From Maritimibacter alkaliphilus (GTDB lineage: Bacteria; Pseudomonadota; Alphaproteobacteria; Rhodobacterales; Rhodobacteraceae): 64,000 bases of DNA. The translations under genes were made by a program, and so were the position numbers. Positions 7,631-15,887 of the stretch are shown here, in pieces. The notes below the pieces were generated by a model that had not been told where the DNA came from, searched no databases, and was given only the letters and a program-made list of their open reading frames with translations. The stretch covers positions 62,001 to 126,000 of the forward strand of contig NZ_JAHVIT010000006.1 in assembly GCF_019801605.1 (NCBI RefSeq), written 5' to 3'. The stretch's first letter is position 1. Each line of letters opens with the position of its first letter.

Positions 7631-8461
7631 ATGAATATGGATGCGAACAGGAACACAGGTGCTAACGCGATGCTCGGCGTGGGGCGGGCGATTGCGGTGC
7701 TGCGGCTTGTCGGCAGCGCGCCGGAGCCCGGCCTGCGGCTACGGGACATCTCCGAAGCGCTGGACCTGCACAAGACCTCGACCTCGCGGATGCTGGCCAC
7801 GCTGATGAACCTCGGCGTGGTGGAGCGCGACCGGAACCGTTGCTACCGGGTGTCGGATGACTTCCGCGCCAGCTTCGGCACGCCGCTGACCACCACCCGC
7901 CTGCGGCAGGCCGCGCGGCCCGCGCTCGGGATGCTGTCGGAGCGGCTGGAGGACGTGGCCTTCCTGTCGGTGCCCGCCGGGCTCGACTCGCTCTGCGTCA
8001 GCCGCCACATCGGCACCTACCCGATCCAGGCGCTGTCGCTGAACGTCGGCGGGCGCCGCCCGCTGGGTGTCGGCGCGGGCAGCCTCGCGCTGCTGGCCTT
8101 CGCCCCCGACGGCGAGCGGGAGGACCTGATCGAGATGCAGCGCGACCGGCTGGGCAACTACCGCTGCACGGTGGAGGAGATCGCGGCGGCGGTGGAGGTC
8201 GCGCGCGGTCAGGGGTTCACCGACCTGCCGGGTTTCGTGGTGCAGGGCATGACCGGCATGGGCATCCCGCTGCGCGATCCCTCGGGGGTCGTCGTGGGGG
8301 CGCTGTCCGTCGCCGCGATCACGGACCGGCTGACCGGAAGCCGGAGAGACATGGCCATCACGGCGCTGCATGACGCCGCCGCGATGGTCGAGCGCCGCTT
8401 CAGGGAGGGAGCGGCACAGAGCGGCGGTTGGCCGAGCCATGACGGCGAGGAGACCGCCTGA
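7631..8461 (+). CDS. IclR family transcriptional regulator
   Basis: This 276-residue protein has an N-terminal winged helix-turn-helix (about residues 18-80, with LRLRDISEALDLHKTSTSRM as the HTH) and a C-terminal IclR effector domain. IclR proteins are usually local repressors or activators that bind small aromatic or organic acids. GAGGGGG precedes ATG 7631; a second ATG six bases on is also possible. It is embedded between the AtuA pair and the TAXI transporter, all on the same strand, and is the likely controller of the 500-14925 cluster. The effector domain's Cys and His positions give no clear clue to the ligand. Confidence 0.92.
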   Translation: MNMDANRNTGANAMLGVGRAIAVLRLVGSAPEPGLRLRDISEALDLHKTSTSRMLATLMNLGVVERDRNRCYRVSDDFRASFGTPLTTTRLRQAARPALGMLSERLEDVAFLSVPAGLDSLCVSRHIGTYPIQALSLNVGGRRPLGVGAGSLALLAFAPDGEREDLIEMQRDRLGNYRCTVEEIAAAVEVARGQGFTDLPGFVVQGMTGMGIPLRDPSGVVVGALSVAAITDRLTGSRRDMAITALHDAAAMVERRFREGAAQSGGWPSHDGEETA

Positions 8462-8490
8462 GCGGAAGCCTCAATTCCAAGGAGGAGGGA

Positions 8491-9429
8491 ATGATGAAGG
8501 CGATGACGATCGGAATGGTGCTGGGGGCGGGGCTGAGCCTTGCCGCGGCACAGGCAGGGGCCCAGACCCTCACGCTGGCCTCGGGCCCCTCGGGGGGCAC
8601 GTGGTATCCGCTGGGGGCCGCGCTGGCCAAGATCATCGAGGAGGAAGTGCCGGGCACCCGCGTCAGCGTGGTCAACGGCGTGACGGTGGCGAACATCCTC
8701 GGCACCAACGCGGGGCAGTACGATCTGGCCCTGTCGCTCTCGACCTCGAACGTCGATGCGATGGCGGGCACCGGAGAGGTCTTCCCCGCCCCGCAGGAGA
8801 AGATCCGCGGCATCGCGGGCTTCTATTCGGCGCCCTACCAGATGGCCGTGGCGGCGGACAGCGACATCACCTCGGTCAAGGATTTCGCCGGCAAGGTGAT
8901 CAACCCCGGCGTCGTGGGCGGCGCGACCGATGCGCTGACCCGCGTGGTGCTGGAACTCAACGACCTGAGCTATGACGACATGTCCCGGGTCGAGCGCCTG
9001 TCCTATGCCGATGCCTCGATGCAGCTGAAGGACGGGCATCTGGATGTCTTCACCGGCATCCTCTCGGTCCCCTCGGGCGCGATCGCGGAGGCCGCGCTCG
9101 GCAACGGCGTGCGCCTCGTGCCGATGAGCGACGAGACCCTCGCCGCGCTTCAGGAGCGCAACGACGGCTACGTCAAGGTCGAGATCCCGGCCGAAACCTA
9201 CAAGGGACAGTCCGAGGCCGTGCAGGCGGTGGGGACCAACAACGTGCTGATCGCCAATGCCGATCTCGATCCCGCGCTGATCGAGAAGATCACCAAGGCC
9301 ATCGTCGAACACGCGGAAGAGCTGCACGCGGTCAACGCGGCGCTCTCCGGCTTTGGCCGTGCGACCGCGTCCGAGGGGATCGGCGCCCCGCTGCATCCCG
9401 GCGCCGAAGCCTACTACAGCGCCAACTGA
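8491..9429 (+). CDS. TAXI family TRAP transporter substrate-binding protein
   Basis: The 312-residue product has a signal peptide of about 24 residues ending AGA before QTLTLASG. It continues with GPSGGTWYPLGAALAKIIEE, the glycine-rich opening of TAXI proteins, a binding-protein class unrelated in sequence to DctP. TAXI proteins serve fused permeases like the one encoded next. GGAGGAGGG lies directly upstream of the double ATG at 8491. It is the second TRAP binding protein of this cluster, which suggests a second substrate, or a different form of the same substrate, is imported. The ligand is unknown. Confidence 0.92.
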   Translation: MMKAMTIGMVLGAGLSLAAAQAGAQTLTLASGPSGGTWYPLGAALAKIIEEEVPGTRVSVVNGVTVANILGTNAGQYDLALSLSTSNVDAMAGTGEVFPAPQEKIRGIAGFYSAPYQMAVAADSDITSVKDFAGKVINPGVVGGATDALTRVVLELNDLSYDDMSRVERLSYADASMQLKDGHLDVFTGILSVPSGAIAEAALGNGVRLVPMSDETLAALQERNDGYVKVEIPAETYKGQSEAVQAVGTNNVLIANADLDPALIEKITKAIVEHAEELHAVNAALSGFGRATASEGIGAPLHPGAEAYYSAN

Positions 9430-9443
9430 GCCGCTGACCCTTG

Positions 9444-9468
9444 CCGGCCATGCAGGGCGCATGGCCGG
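9444..9468 (+). terminator. Hairpin between TAXI binding protein and permease genes
   Basis: CCGGCCATG at 9444-9452 pairs perfectly with CATGGCCGG at 9460-9468 around a 7-base loop, 15 bases after the binding-protein stop. It lacks a T-tract and probably acts as an mRNA-stabilising or attenuating structure that keeps binding protein above permease. Confidence 0.5.
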
Positions 9469-9491
9469 TGATGCCCCATAGGAGACGACCC

Positions 9492-11357
9492 ATGAGAGCT
9501 GTGGCCATCGCGGCAAGCCTTGCGCTTGCGGCTTTCCACCTGTGGACAGGCCTGACCGGCGTGTTCGAGAGCTTCCTTCAGCGCAACCTGCACCTGCTGC
9601 TGGTGATCCTCGCCATCGCCGCCTTTGCCCTCTCCGACCGGGAGCAGGGCACGCGGCTGCGCCGGGGGATCCTGCTGCTCGCGGCGGCGGCCCTGTCGGT
9701 GTCGCTGGTCTACAACCTGCTGAACGCCACCCATTTCGCCAACCGCATGGCCTATGTCATCCCGCTCGACGGGCTCTCCATCGCCATGGCCCTGCTGGGG
9801 ATGGCGGCGCTGCTGGTGGTGTCGGTCCTGATGATGGGGCGGGCCTTCGGGCTGATCATCGTGGTCTTCCTCGCCTACCTCGCCTGGGGGGCAGGGCTGC
9901 CCGGGGCGCTCGGCCACCGGGGCTTCGGGCTCTCGTGGTCGGTGGACCATCTCTACTACACCAAGGAGGGGGTCTTCGGCATTCCGCTGGGGGTTTCGGC
10001 CACCTACATCTACCTCTTCGTCTTCTTCGGTGCGGTACTGGACCGCTGCGGCGGCGGGCAGTTCCTGATCAACCTCGCCCTCGCCCTGACCTCGCGGCTG
10101 CGGGGCGGGCCGGCCAAGGCCTCCATCGTCGGCTCGGCGCTGATGGGCACGATCTCGGGCTCCGCGGTGGCCAACGTGGTCACCACCGGGGCCGTCACGA
10201 TCCCGCTGATGAAGCGCAATGGCTACCGCCCGCATTTCGCGGCGGCGGTGGAGGCCGCGGCCTCCTCCGGTGGACAGCTGATGCCGCCGGTCATGGGCGC
10301 CACGGCCTTCGTGATCGCCGAGTTCGTCGGCCGCCCGTACCAGGAGATCGCGCTCTCCGCGCTGATCCCGGCGTTCCTCTTCTACCTCGGCCTGTTCAGC
10401 GCCGTGCATTTCGAGGCCGTCCGCCGCGGCATCCCGCGCGCCGGTGTCGGGGCGCAGGTGCGGCTGCTGGAGGGCAGCTTCTACCTGCTGCCGCTGATGG
10501 TGGTCGCGGCCGGGGTCTTCGTCTACTCGCCCATGCGGGCCGGGGTCATGGGCGTGGCGGCGGTGATCTTGGTGGCGCTTGGCTATGGCCTGCTGCGCGG
10601 GGAACTGTCCCGCCTGCCGGTCCGGCTGATGGAGGGCTGCGAGAGCGCGGCGCGCGCCATGGGGCCGGTGGCCATCGCCTGTGCGGCGTCGGGCATGATC
10701 GTCGGGGTGCTGAGCCTGACCGGGCTGGGGCTGGCGATCAACAACGCGATCCTCGCCATGGCGGGGCAGTCGCTGCTGGCGGCGCTCGTGCTGACGATGC
10801 TGTCCTCGCTGATCCTCGGGATGGGGCTGCCGACGGTGGCGGCCTACTTGGTGCAGGCAGGGGTGACGATCCCGGCGCTGATCCAGCTGGGGATCGCACC
10901 CATTCCGGCGCATCTCTTCGTCTTCTACTTCGCGATCCTCGGCAACGTGACGCCGCCCGTGGCGGTTGCGGCCTATGCCGCCGCCGGGGTGGCGGGAACC
11001 GATCCGGCGCACACCGGCTGGACCGCGCTCGCGCTTTCCGTCCCCGCTTTCGTGGTGCCCTTCATGTTCGTGCTGAACCCGGCGCTGGTGTTGCAGGGCG
11101 GCCTTGCGGTCAGCCTCGGCGCGGTGGTCACGGCGATCATCGGGGTCATCGCCCTGTCGGCGGCGATCGTGGGCTGCCTTCAGGCCCGGATCGGTGCGGG
11201 CGCGCGCCTGCTGCTGGCCGGGGGCGCGCTGATGATGCTGGCGCCCGGGCTGCTCACCGACGCGACCGGCGGGGCGCTGATCCTCGCCGGGGCGCTGCTG
11301 GGGCGGCTGCGGCCGCTCGTGGCACCGAGGACTGACAAGGGAGAAGTGGCCGGATGA
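9492..11357 (+). CDS. TRAP transporter fused permease (DctQ-DctM fusion, TAXI type)
   Basis: The 621-residue protein is a fused TRAP permease: an N-terminal region with about four helices replaces the small subunit, followed by the DctM-like transport core. The core is recognised by MGTISGSAVANVVTTGAVTIP near residue 218 and by LGMGLPTVAAY and GNVTPPVAVAAYAAA further on. ATG 9492 is chosen because AGGAGACG precedes it; the 17 codons upstream include the hairpin arm and are not coding. It pairs with the TAXI protein encoded at 8491. Its stop overlaps the start of the thiolase-like gene by ATGA. Confidence 0.92.
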   Translation: MRAVAIAASLALAAFHLWTGLTGVFESFLQRNLHLLLVILAIAAFALSDREQGTRLRRGILLLAAAALSVSLVYNLLNATHFANRMAYVIPLDGLSIAMALLGMAALLVVSVLMMGRAFGLIIVVFLAYLAWGAGLPGALGHRGFGLSWSVDHLYYTKEGVFGIPLGVSATYIYLFVFFGAVLDRCGGGQFLINLALALTSRLRGGPAKASIVGSALMGTISGSAVANVVTTGAVTIPLMKRNGYRPHFAAAVEAAASSGGQLMPPVMGATAFVIAEFVGRPYQEIALSALIPAFLFYLGLFSAVHFEAVRRGIPRAGVGAQVRLLEGSFYLLPLMVVAAGVFVYSPMRAGVMGVAAVILVALGYGLLRGELSRLPVRLMEGCESAARAMGPVAIACAASGMIVGVLSLTGLGLAINNAILAMAGQSLLAALVLTMLSSLILGMGLPTVAAYLVQAGVTIPALIQLGIAPIPAHLFVFYFAILGNVTPPVAVAAYAAAGVAGTDPAHTGWTALALSVPAFVVPFMFVLNPALVLQGGLAVSLGAVVTAIIGVIALSAAIVGCLQARIGAGARLLLAGGALMMLAPGLLTDATGGALILAGALLGRLRPLVAPRTDKGEVAG

Positions 11358-12502
11358 GACAGGCCTTCATTGCCGGAACCGGGCTGACCGCCTTCGGTCG
11401 GTTCGAGGGGGAAAACACGCTCGACCTGATGAGCCGCGCGGCGCGGCAGGCGCTGGCCGACGCGGGGCTGGAGCGCGGGCAGGTGGATGGGCTGGTGACC
11501 GGCTATTCCACCGCCATGCCGCACCTGATGATGGCCACCCTCTTTGCCGAACACTTCGGCCTCCGGCCATCCTATGCCAATGCCCTGCAACTGGGCGGCG
11601 CGACCGGCGCCGCGCTGGTGATGCTGGCCAAGCTGCTGGTCCAGTCGGGCCAGTGCGAACGGGTCCTCGTCGTCGCGGGGGAGAACCGCCTGACCAACCA
11701 GGGCGGGCGGGATCAGGCGATCCAGACCCTCGCGCAGGTCGGCCACGCCACGCAGGAGGTGCCCTTCGGCGCCACGATCCCGGGATACTACGCGCTGCTC
11801 GCGGGCCAGTACCTCGCCCGGACCGGGGCCACCGGGGCGGACCTCGCGGCCATTGCCGTACACATGCGCCGCCATGCCATCGAGACGGAGGGCGCCCATG
11901 TGACCGCGCCGCTGACCGTGGAGGAGGCGCTTGCCTCGCGGCCCATCGCCGAGCCGCTGCGGCTGGCGGATTGCTGTCCGATCTCGGACGGGGCGGCGGC
12001 CTTCGTGATCTCCGCCGCGCCCTCGGAGCAGGGCGCGGTGCGCATCGCCGGGGCCGGGCAGGCACACCGGCATCAGCATGTCTCCATGGCGACCGAATGG
12101 GAGAATTTCGGCGCCGCCGATGCCGCCGACCGGGCCTTTGCCGAGGCCGGGATCGGACGCGACGCGATCGAGGTTCTGGGCATCTACGACAGTTTCACCG
12201 TGACCCTCGCCATGCTGCTGGAGGAAACCGGCTTCGCCCCGCGCGGGCAGGCGGGCCGCCGGATCGCGGAGGGTGCCCATGCCGTGGACGCGCTGCCGCT
12301 GAACACCCATGGCGGGCTGCTCAGCTATGGCCACCCCGGTGTCGCCGGGGGCATGGCCCATCTGGTCGAGGTGACCCGCCAGATGCAGCGCCGCGCCGGG
12401 GCGCGTCAGGTACCGGGGCCCGCGCGCGCGGGTTACGTCCATGCCGACGGCGGGGTGCTGTCGGCCCATGTGGGCCTCGTGCTCGCAACGGATCGGGGGT
12501 GA
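11354..12502 (+). CDS. Thiolase-like protein lacking the nucleophilic cysteine (possible acyl-CoA aldolase/lyase)
   Basis: This 382-residue protein has the thiolase fold, seen in GTGLTAFGRF at the start, VLVVAGENR in the middle and a terminal NTHGGLLSYGHPGVAGG with the conserved GHP histidine. The active-site loop reads QLGGATGAALVM (residues 79-90), so the position of the thiolase nucleophilic Cys is a glycine, and the NEAF motif is replaced by YDSF. This is the pattern of SCP2/lipid-transfer-type thiolase-like proteins, some of which (Ltp2 of steroid degraders) work with a DUF35 partner as retro-aldolases. A DUF35 protein is encoded next. A C-C lyase acting on a CoA ester is therefore more likely than a true thiolase. 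Confidence 0.82.
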   Translation: MRQAFIAGTGLTAFGRFEGENTLDLMSRAARQALADAGLERGQVDGLVTGYSTAMPHLMMATLFAEHFGLRPSYANALQLGGATGAALVMLAKLLVQSGQCERVLVVAGENRLTNQGGRDQAIQTLAQVGHATQEVPFGATIPGYYALLAGQYLARTGATGADLAAIAVHMRRHAIETEGAHVTAPLTVEEALASRPIAEPLRLADCCPISDGAAAFVISAAPSEQGAVRIAGAGQAHRHQHVSMATEWENFGAADAADRAFAEAGIGRDAIEVLGIYDSFTVTLAMLLEETGFAPRGQAGRRIAEGAHAVDALPLNTHGGLLSYGHPGVAGGMAHLVEVTRQMQRRAGARQVPGPARAGYVHADGGVLSAHVGLVLATDRG

Positions 12503-12505
12503 GGA

Positions 12506-12871
12506 ATGCAGTCTCTGGAAACCCATGTCGCACAGGTCTTTGCCTCCGGGCAGATCGCCTATCAGCACTGCCCCGCCTGTGGCGCGTCGCAGGCCCTTGC
12601 ACGTCCCTTCTGTGTCGCCTGCCTGCATCCCGCGCCGGAGTGGCGCCGGGCGCAGGGCACCGGCCGCGTCGTCTCCGTCACGACGATGCACCGCGCCCCC
12701 ACGCCCGAGTGGAAGGGGCGGCTGCCCTATACGATCGCGCTCGTCGACCTCTCCGAGGGGCTGCGGGTGATGGCGCTTGCGACGCCCGGACTGGCTGCCG
12801 GCGATGCCGTGCGGCTGCGGCCCGAACCGCTTCATGATCTTCCCTGTTTCGAACCGATGGTGACAGAATGA
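12506..12871 (+). CDS. Zn-ribbon/OB-fold protein (DUF35 family), partner of thiolase-like protein
   Basis: The 121-residue product has a rubredoxin-like zinc ribbon with Cys22, Cys25, Cys36 and Cys39 (CPAC and CVAC) followed by an OB-fold (GTGRVVSVTTMH to the end). DUF35 proteins act as CoA-ester-binding partners of thiolase-like enzymes such as HMG-CoA synthase, archaeal thiolases and Ltp2-type aldolases. It starts three bases after the thiolase-like gene and its stop overlaps the next start by ATGA, so the three products are probably made together. Confidence 0.88.
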   Translation: MQSLETHVAQVFASGQIAYQHCPACGASQALARPFCVACLHPAPEWRRAQGTGRVVSVTTMHRAPTPEWKGRLPYTIALVDLSEGLRVMALATPGLAAGDAVRLRPEPLHDLPCFEPMVTE

Positions 12872-14925
12872 GCCTCTCTGACCTTCTCAACCCCGCCAGC
12901 GTCGCCGTCTTCGGCGCCTCCCAGAACCCCGAGAAGATCGGCGGCCGGCCGATCCGTTTCATGAAGGAACACGGGTTCCGGGGCCGCATCTACCCGATCA
13001 ACCCGGCGCGCGAGAGCGTGCAGGACCTGACCTGCTACCCCGATCTCGACGCGCTGCCCGAGGTGCCGACGGTGGCCATCATCGCCGTCGCCAAGGAGCG
13101 GGTGATGGACACCCTCCGGCTTTGCGCCGAGCGCGGCGTGAAGGGCTGCGTGGTCATGGCCAGCGGCTTCGGCGAGGTGGACGAGGCCGGGCGCGCCGAC
13201 GAGGCGGAGATGCGGGAGATCTCGGCCCGCACCGGGATGCGCATCGTCGGCCCCAACAGCCAGGGGCTGGCGAATTTCAACAGCGGCGCGATCCTCAGCT
13301 TCTCGACCATGTTCGTCGAGGAACCGCCGACGCCCGGGCCCATCGCCTGCATCAGCCAGAGCGGCGCCATGAGTGTCGTGCCCTACGGCATGTTGCGCCA
13401 GCGGGGCATCCCGGTCGGCCATTGCCATGCCACCGGCAACGACGCCGATGTCACGGTCAGCGAACTGGCCGCCGAAGTGGTGCTGGACCCGGAGGTCAAG
13501 CTCTGCATCCTCTACCTCGAAACCCTGCGCGACCCCGAGAACCTCGCCCTTGCGGCGCGTCGGGCCAAGGAGCGCGGGGTGCCGATCATCGCGTTGAAAT
13601 CGGGCCGCTCGCCCGACGGGCAGCGCGCGGCGGCCTCCCACACCGGGGCGATCGCGACCGAGGACCGGGTGATCGATGCCTTCCTCGAACGGCACGGGAT
13701 CTGGCGCGCGGAGGGGACCGAGGCGTTGGTCCATGCGGCAGAGCTCTACCTGCAGGGCTGGCAGCCGAAGGGCCGCCGGATGGCCGTCGTCTCGAACAGC
13801 GGGGCGACCTGCGTGCTGACCGCGGATGCGGTGGACCGCTACGGGCTGGAGCTGGCGCAGTTCACCGCCGAGACCGAGGAACAGGTCCGGCAGGTGCTGC
13901 CCGATTTCGCCGCCAGCCGGAACCCCGTGGACATCACCGCCGCGCTGCTGAGCGACAGCGGTCTCTTCGGCAAGGTGCTGCCCCGGGTGGGCGAGGATGC
14001 GGGTGTCGATATCCTGATGATCGGCATCCCGGTCAGCGGCAAGGGGTACGACTTCGAGCGCTTCGCGCAGGACACCGCGGATTTCGTGGCGGCCTACGGC
14101 AAGCCGGTGGTCCTTGCCGCGCCGCAGGTCAGTGTCCGGGCGGCCTTTGCCCGGCACGGCATCCCCTCCTTCGAGACCGAGGATGGCGCGGTGCGGGCGC
14201 TCGCGCAGTTCGTCGATCACCTCGCCATGATGGCGCGGGCGGCGGGCGGCGTGCCGCTGCGGGGAGGGCTCTGCGATGGCGGGGCGACGCTCGATGAATT
14301 CGCCTCGCTCGACCGGGTCGCGGCGAAGGGGGTGAAGGTGCCCCTGCGGATGATCTGCCAGACGGAGGAGGAGGCGCAGGACTTCCTCGCGCGCTGCCCC
14401 GGCGGCGTTGTGCTGAAGGCCAATTCGCCGGCGATCCCGCACAAGTCGGAACACGGCCTTGTCCGGGTCGGGCTGCGGACCCCGCAGGAGGTGAGCCGCC
14501 ACTTCGACGAGATCGCGGCCAAGGTGGCCGAGCTTGACGTGCCCTTCGAGGGCGTGCTGGCCGCCGAGATGCTGGGCGGCGGGCGCGAGCTGGTGGTCGG
14601 CGGGCACCTCGACCCGATCTTCGGCCCCGTCGTGGTGATCGGCGATGGCGGCGTCGCGGTCGAGGCGATGCCCGACAACCGCCTGCTGCTGCCGCCCTTC
14701 AGCGAGGGGGAGGTCGAGTCGGCCCTTGCCGGCCTGCGTATCGGTCCGCTCTTCCGCGGGGTGCGGGGGGCCAAGCCGCTCAACGCCCGCGCGGTCTACG
14801 AGGCCGCCCGCGGCGTGGCGGAACTACTGGTCGACGGCGGCGCGGTCTCGGTGGACATCAACCCGCTGATCGCGACCTCCGAAGGGGCCACGGCGGCCGA
14901 CGCACTGCTCGAAGTGCGGCGCTGA
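12868..14925 (+). CDS. Acyl-CoA synthetase, NDP-forming (acetyl-CoA ligase-like)
   Basis: This 685-residue protein has the ADP-forming acyl-CoA synthetase layout: a CoA-binding domain (residues about 7-130, starting with PASVAVFGASQNPEKIGG), succinyl-CoA synthetase-like flavodoxin domains, and a C-terminal ATP-grasp domain (about 470-685, with VLKANSPAIPHKSEHG). His258 in AASHTGA matches the phosphohistidine of the family. It would activate a carboxylic acid, or conserve energy from a CoA product by making ATP. It is the last gene of the cluster and is followed by a hairpin terminator. Confidence 0.88.
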   Translation: MSLSDLLNPASVAVFGASQNPEKIGGRPIRFMKEHGFRGRIYPINPARESVQDLTCYPDLDALPEVPTVAIIAVAKERVMDTLRLCAERGVKGCVVMASGFGEVDEAGRADEAEMREISARTGMRIVGPNSQGLANFNSGAILSFSTMFVEEPPTPGPIACISQSGAMSVVPYGMLRQRGIPVGHCHATGNDADVTVSELAAEVVLDPEVKLCILYLETLRDPENLALAARRAKERGVPIIALKSGRSPDGQRAAASHTGAIATEDRVIDAFLERHGIWRAEGTEALVHAAELYLQGWQPKGRRMAVVSNSGATCVLTADAVDRYGLELAQFTAETEEQVRQVLPDFAASRNPVDITAALLSDSGLFGKVLPRVGEDAGVDILMIGIPVSGKGYDFERFAQDTADFVAAYGKPVVLAAPQVSVRAAFARHGIPSFETEDGAVRALAQFVDHLAMMARAAGGVPLRGGLCDGGATLDEFASLDRVAAKGVKVPLRMICQTEEEAQDFLARCPGGVVLKANSPAIPHKSEHGLVRVGLRTPQEVSRHFDEIAAKVAELDVPFEGVLAAEMLGGGRELVVGGHLDPIFGPVVVIGDGGVAVEAMPDNRLLLPPFSEGEVESALAGLRIGPLFRGVRGAKPLNARAVYEAARGVAELLVDGGAVSVDINPLIATSEGATAADALLEVRR

Positions 14926-14952
14926 TTGGCGCTGTCTGACGCTGACTGCCGG

Positions 14953-14996
14953 GGGGGGGAGCGGCCTGCGGGCCGCCCCTCCCGGGCAACATTTTT
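14953..14996 (+). terminator. GC-rich hairpin and T-run after acyl-CoA synthetase gene
   Basis: A G-run leading into GAGCGGCC pairs with GGCCG(CCC)CTCCC around a short loop centred at 14968, with a three-base bulge, and is followed by ATTTTT. It ends the + strand cluster ahead of the convergent cob operon. Confidence 0.6.
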
Positions 14997-15107
14997 GGCA
15001 CCGTTCTTGGCCATGTTTCTGTCCGTGTAGCTAATTCGGCCGCTGATTTGGCCGCCCGCCGGGCCGCCTGCCGGGGCGCCAGTTGGGCGGCCGGTCTGGC
15101 AATATGG

Positions 15108-15884
15108 TCAGGCTCCGGTCACGGCGGGGCGCCGACGCATCAGGTAGATATCCATGATCCAGCCCTGCGCGGCGCGGGCCCGTGCGCGGGTCTGGCGGAT
15201 CTCCTCGGCTGTCTCGGCAAGGGCGCCCGCCACCAGCACCTGCTGGCGCATGCCCACGTAGGCGCCCCACCAGATTTCGATCCCCGCCGGGTCGAGGACC
15301 TCGAAGGCGCAGCCGTTGTCGAGCAGGACCACGGCGGTATCCGCCCCCTCGGGCCAGCCCTCCGCCCGCAGCCGCCGCCCCGTGGTGACGAGCACCGGCG
15401 CGGCAAGGTCGTTGAGCGGAATCGCATGGGCCGCGCAGAGCGCCTGTATCGCGGTGATCCCGGGCAGGACGCGCAGCTCCAGCTCCATCCCCTGCCGCAG
15501 GCGGGCGGCGATGCGCAGCGTGCTGTCATAGACCGACGGGTCGCCCCAGACGAGGAAGGCCACGCGCGGTCCGCCGCCCCGGGCGAGGTGGGCGAGGATC
15601 GCCTGCTGCCAGACCTCGGCGATCCTGTCGTGCCAGTCGCCGACCCTCTGCAGGTAGTCCGGCGTACCGGGATCGCGCACCGGCAGGTCGAAGCCCTCTA
15701 TCCGCGTGGCGGGGTTGGTCACGCAGCTGCGGCAGATCTCGTGCCGCAGCCCGGCGAGGTCGGACTTCTCCTCGCCCTTGAGGGGGATCAGGATCAGGTC
15801 GGCCGCGTTCATCGCGTGGATGCCCTCGCGGGTGACGTGATCCGGATTGCCGGTGCCGATGCCGATCAGGGACAGCTCGATCAT
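15108..15884 (-). CDS. cobF: Precorrin-6A synthase (deacetylating) CobF
   Basis: The 258-residue protein is a tetrapyrrole methylase with the opening LSLIGIGTGNPDHVTREGI and a long insertion after GRRLRAEGWPEGADTAV typical of CobF. In the aerobic B12 pathway CobF methylates C1 of precorrin-5 with SAM and releases the acetyl group. It is the last gene of the cob operon and starts three bases after the cobA stop. CobF is found only in the oxygen-dependent pathway, which agrees with cobG upstream. Confidence 0.95.
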   Translation of the reverse strand: MIELSLIGIGTGNPDHVTREGIHAMNAADLILIPLKGEEKSDLAGLRHEICRSCVTNPATRIEGFDLPVRDPGTPDYLQRVGDWHDRIAEVWQQAILAHLARGGGPRVAFLVWGDPSVYDSTLRIAARLRQGMELELRVLPGITAIQALCAAHAIPLNDLAAPVLVTTGRRLRAEGWPEGADTAVVLLDNGCAFEVLDPAGIEIWWGAYVGMRQQVLVAGALAETAEEIRQTRARARAAQGWIMDIYLMRRRPAVTGA

Positions 15885-15887
15885 CGC

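Noticed and set aside
9542-11335. 597-codon + frame inside the fused TRAP permease
   Set aside because: Same-strand shadow in another frame. The chosen frame has membrane helices and family motifs; this one is Arg/Gly/Ala-rich.
11354-12502. Annotation as plain acetyl-CoA acetyltransferase
   Set aside because: The nucleophilic cysteine and the NEAF motif are missing, so a true thiolase reaction is not supported.
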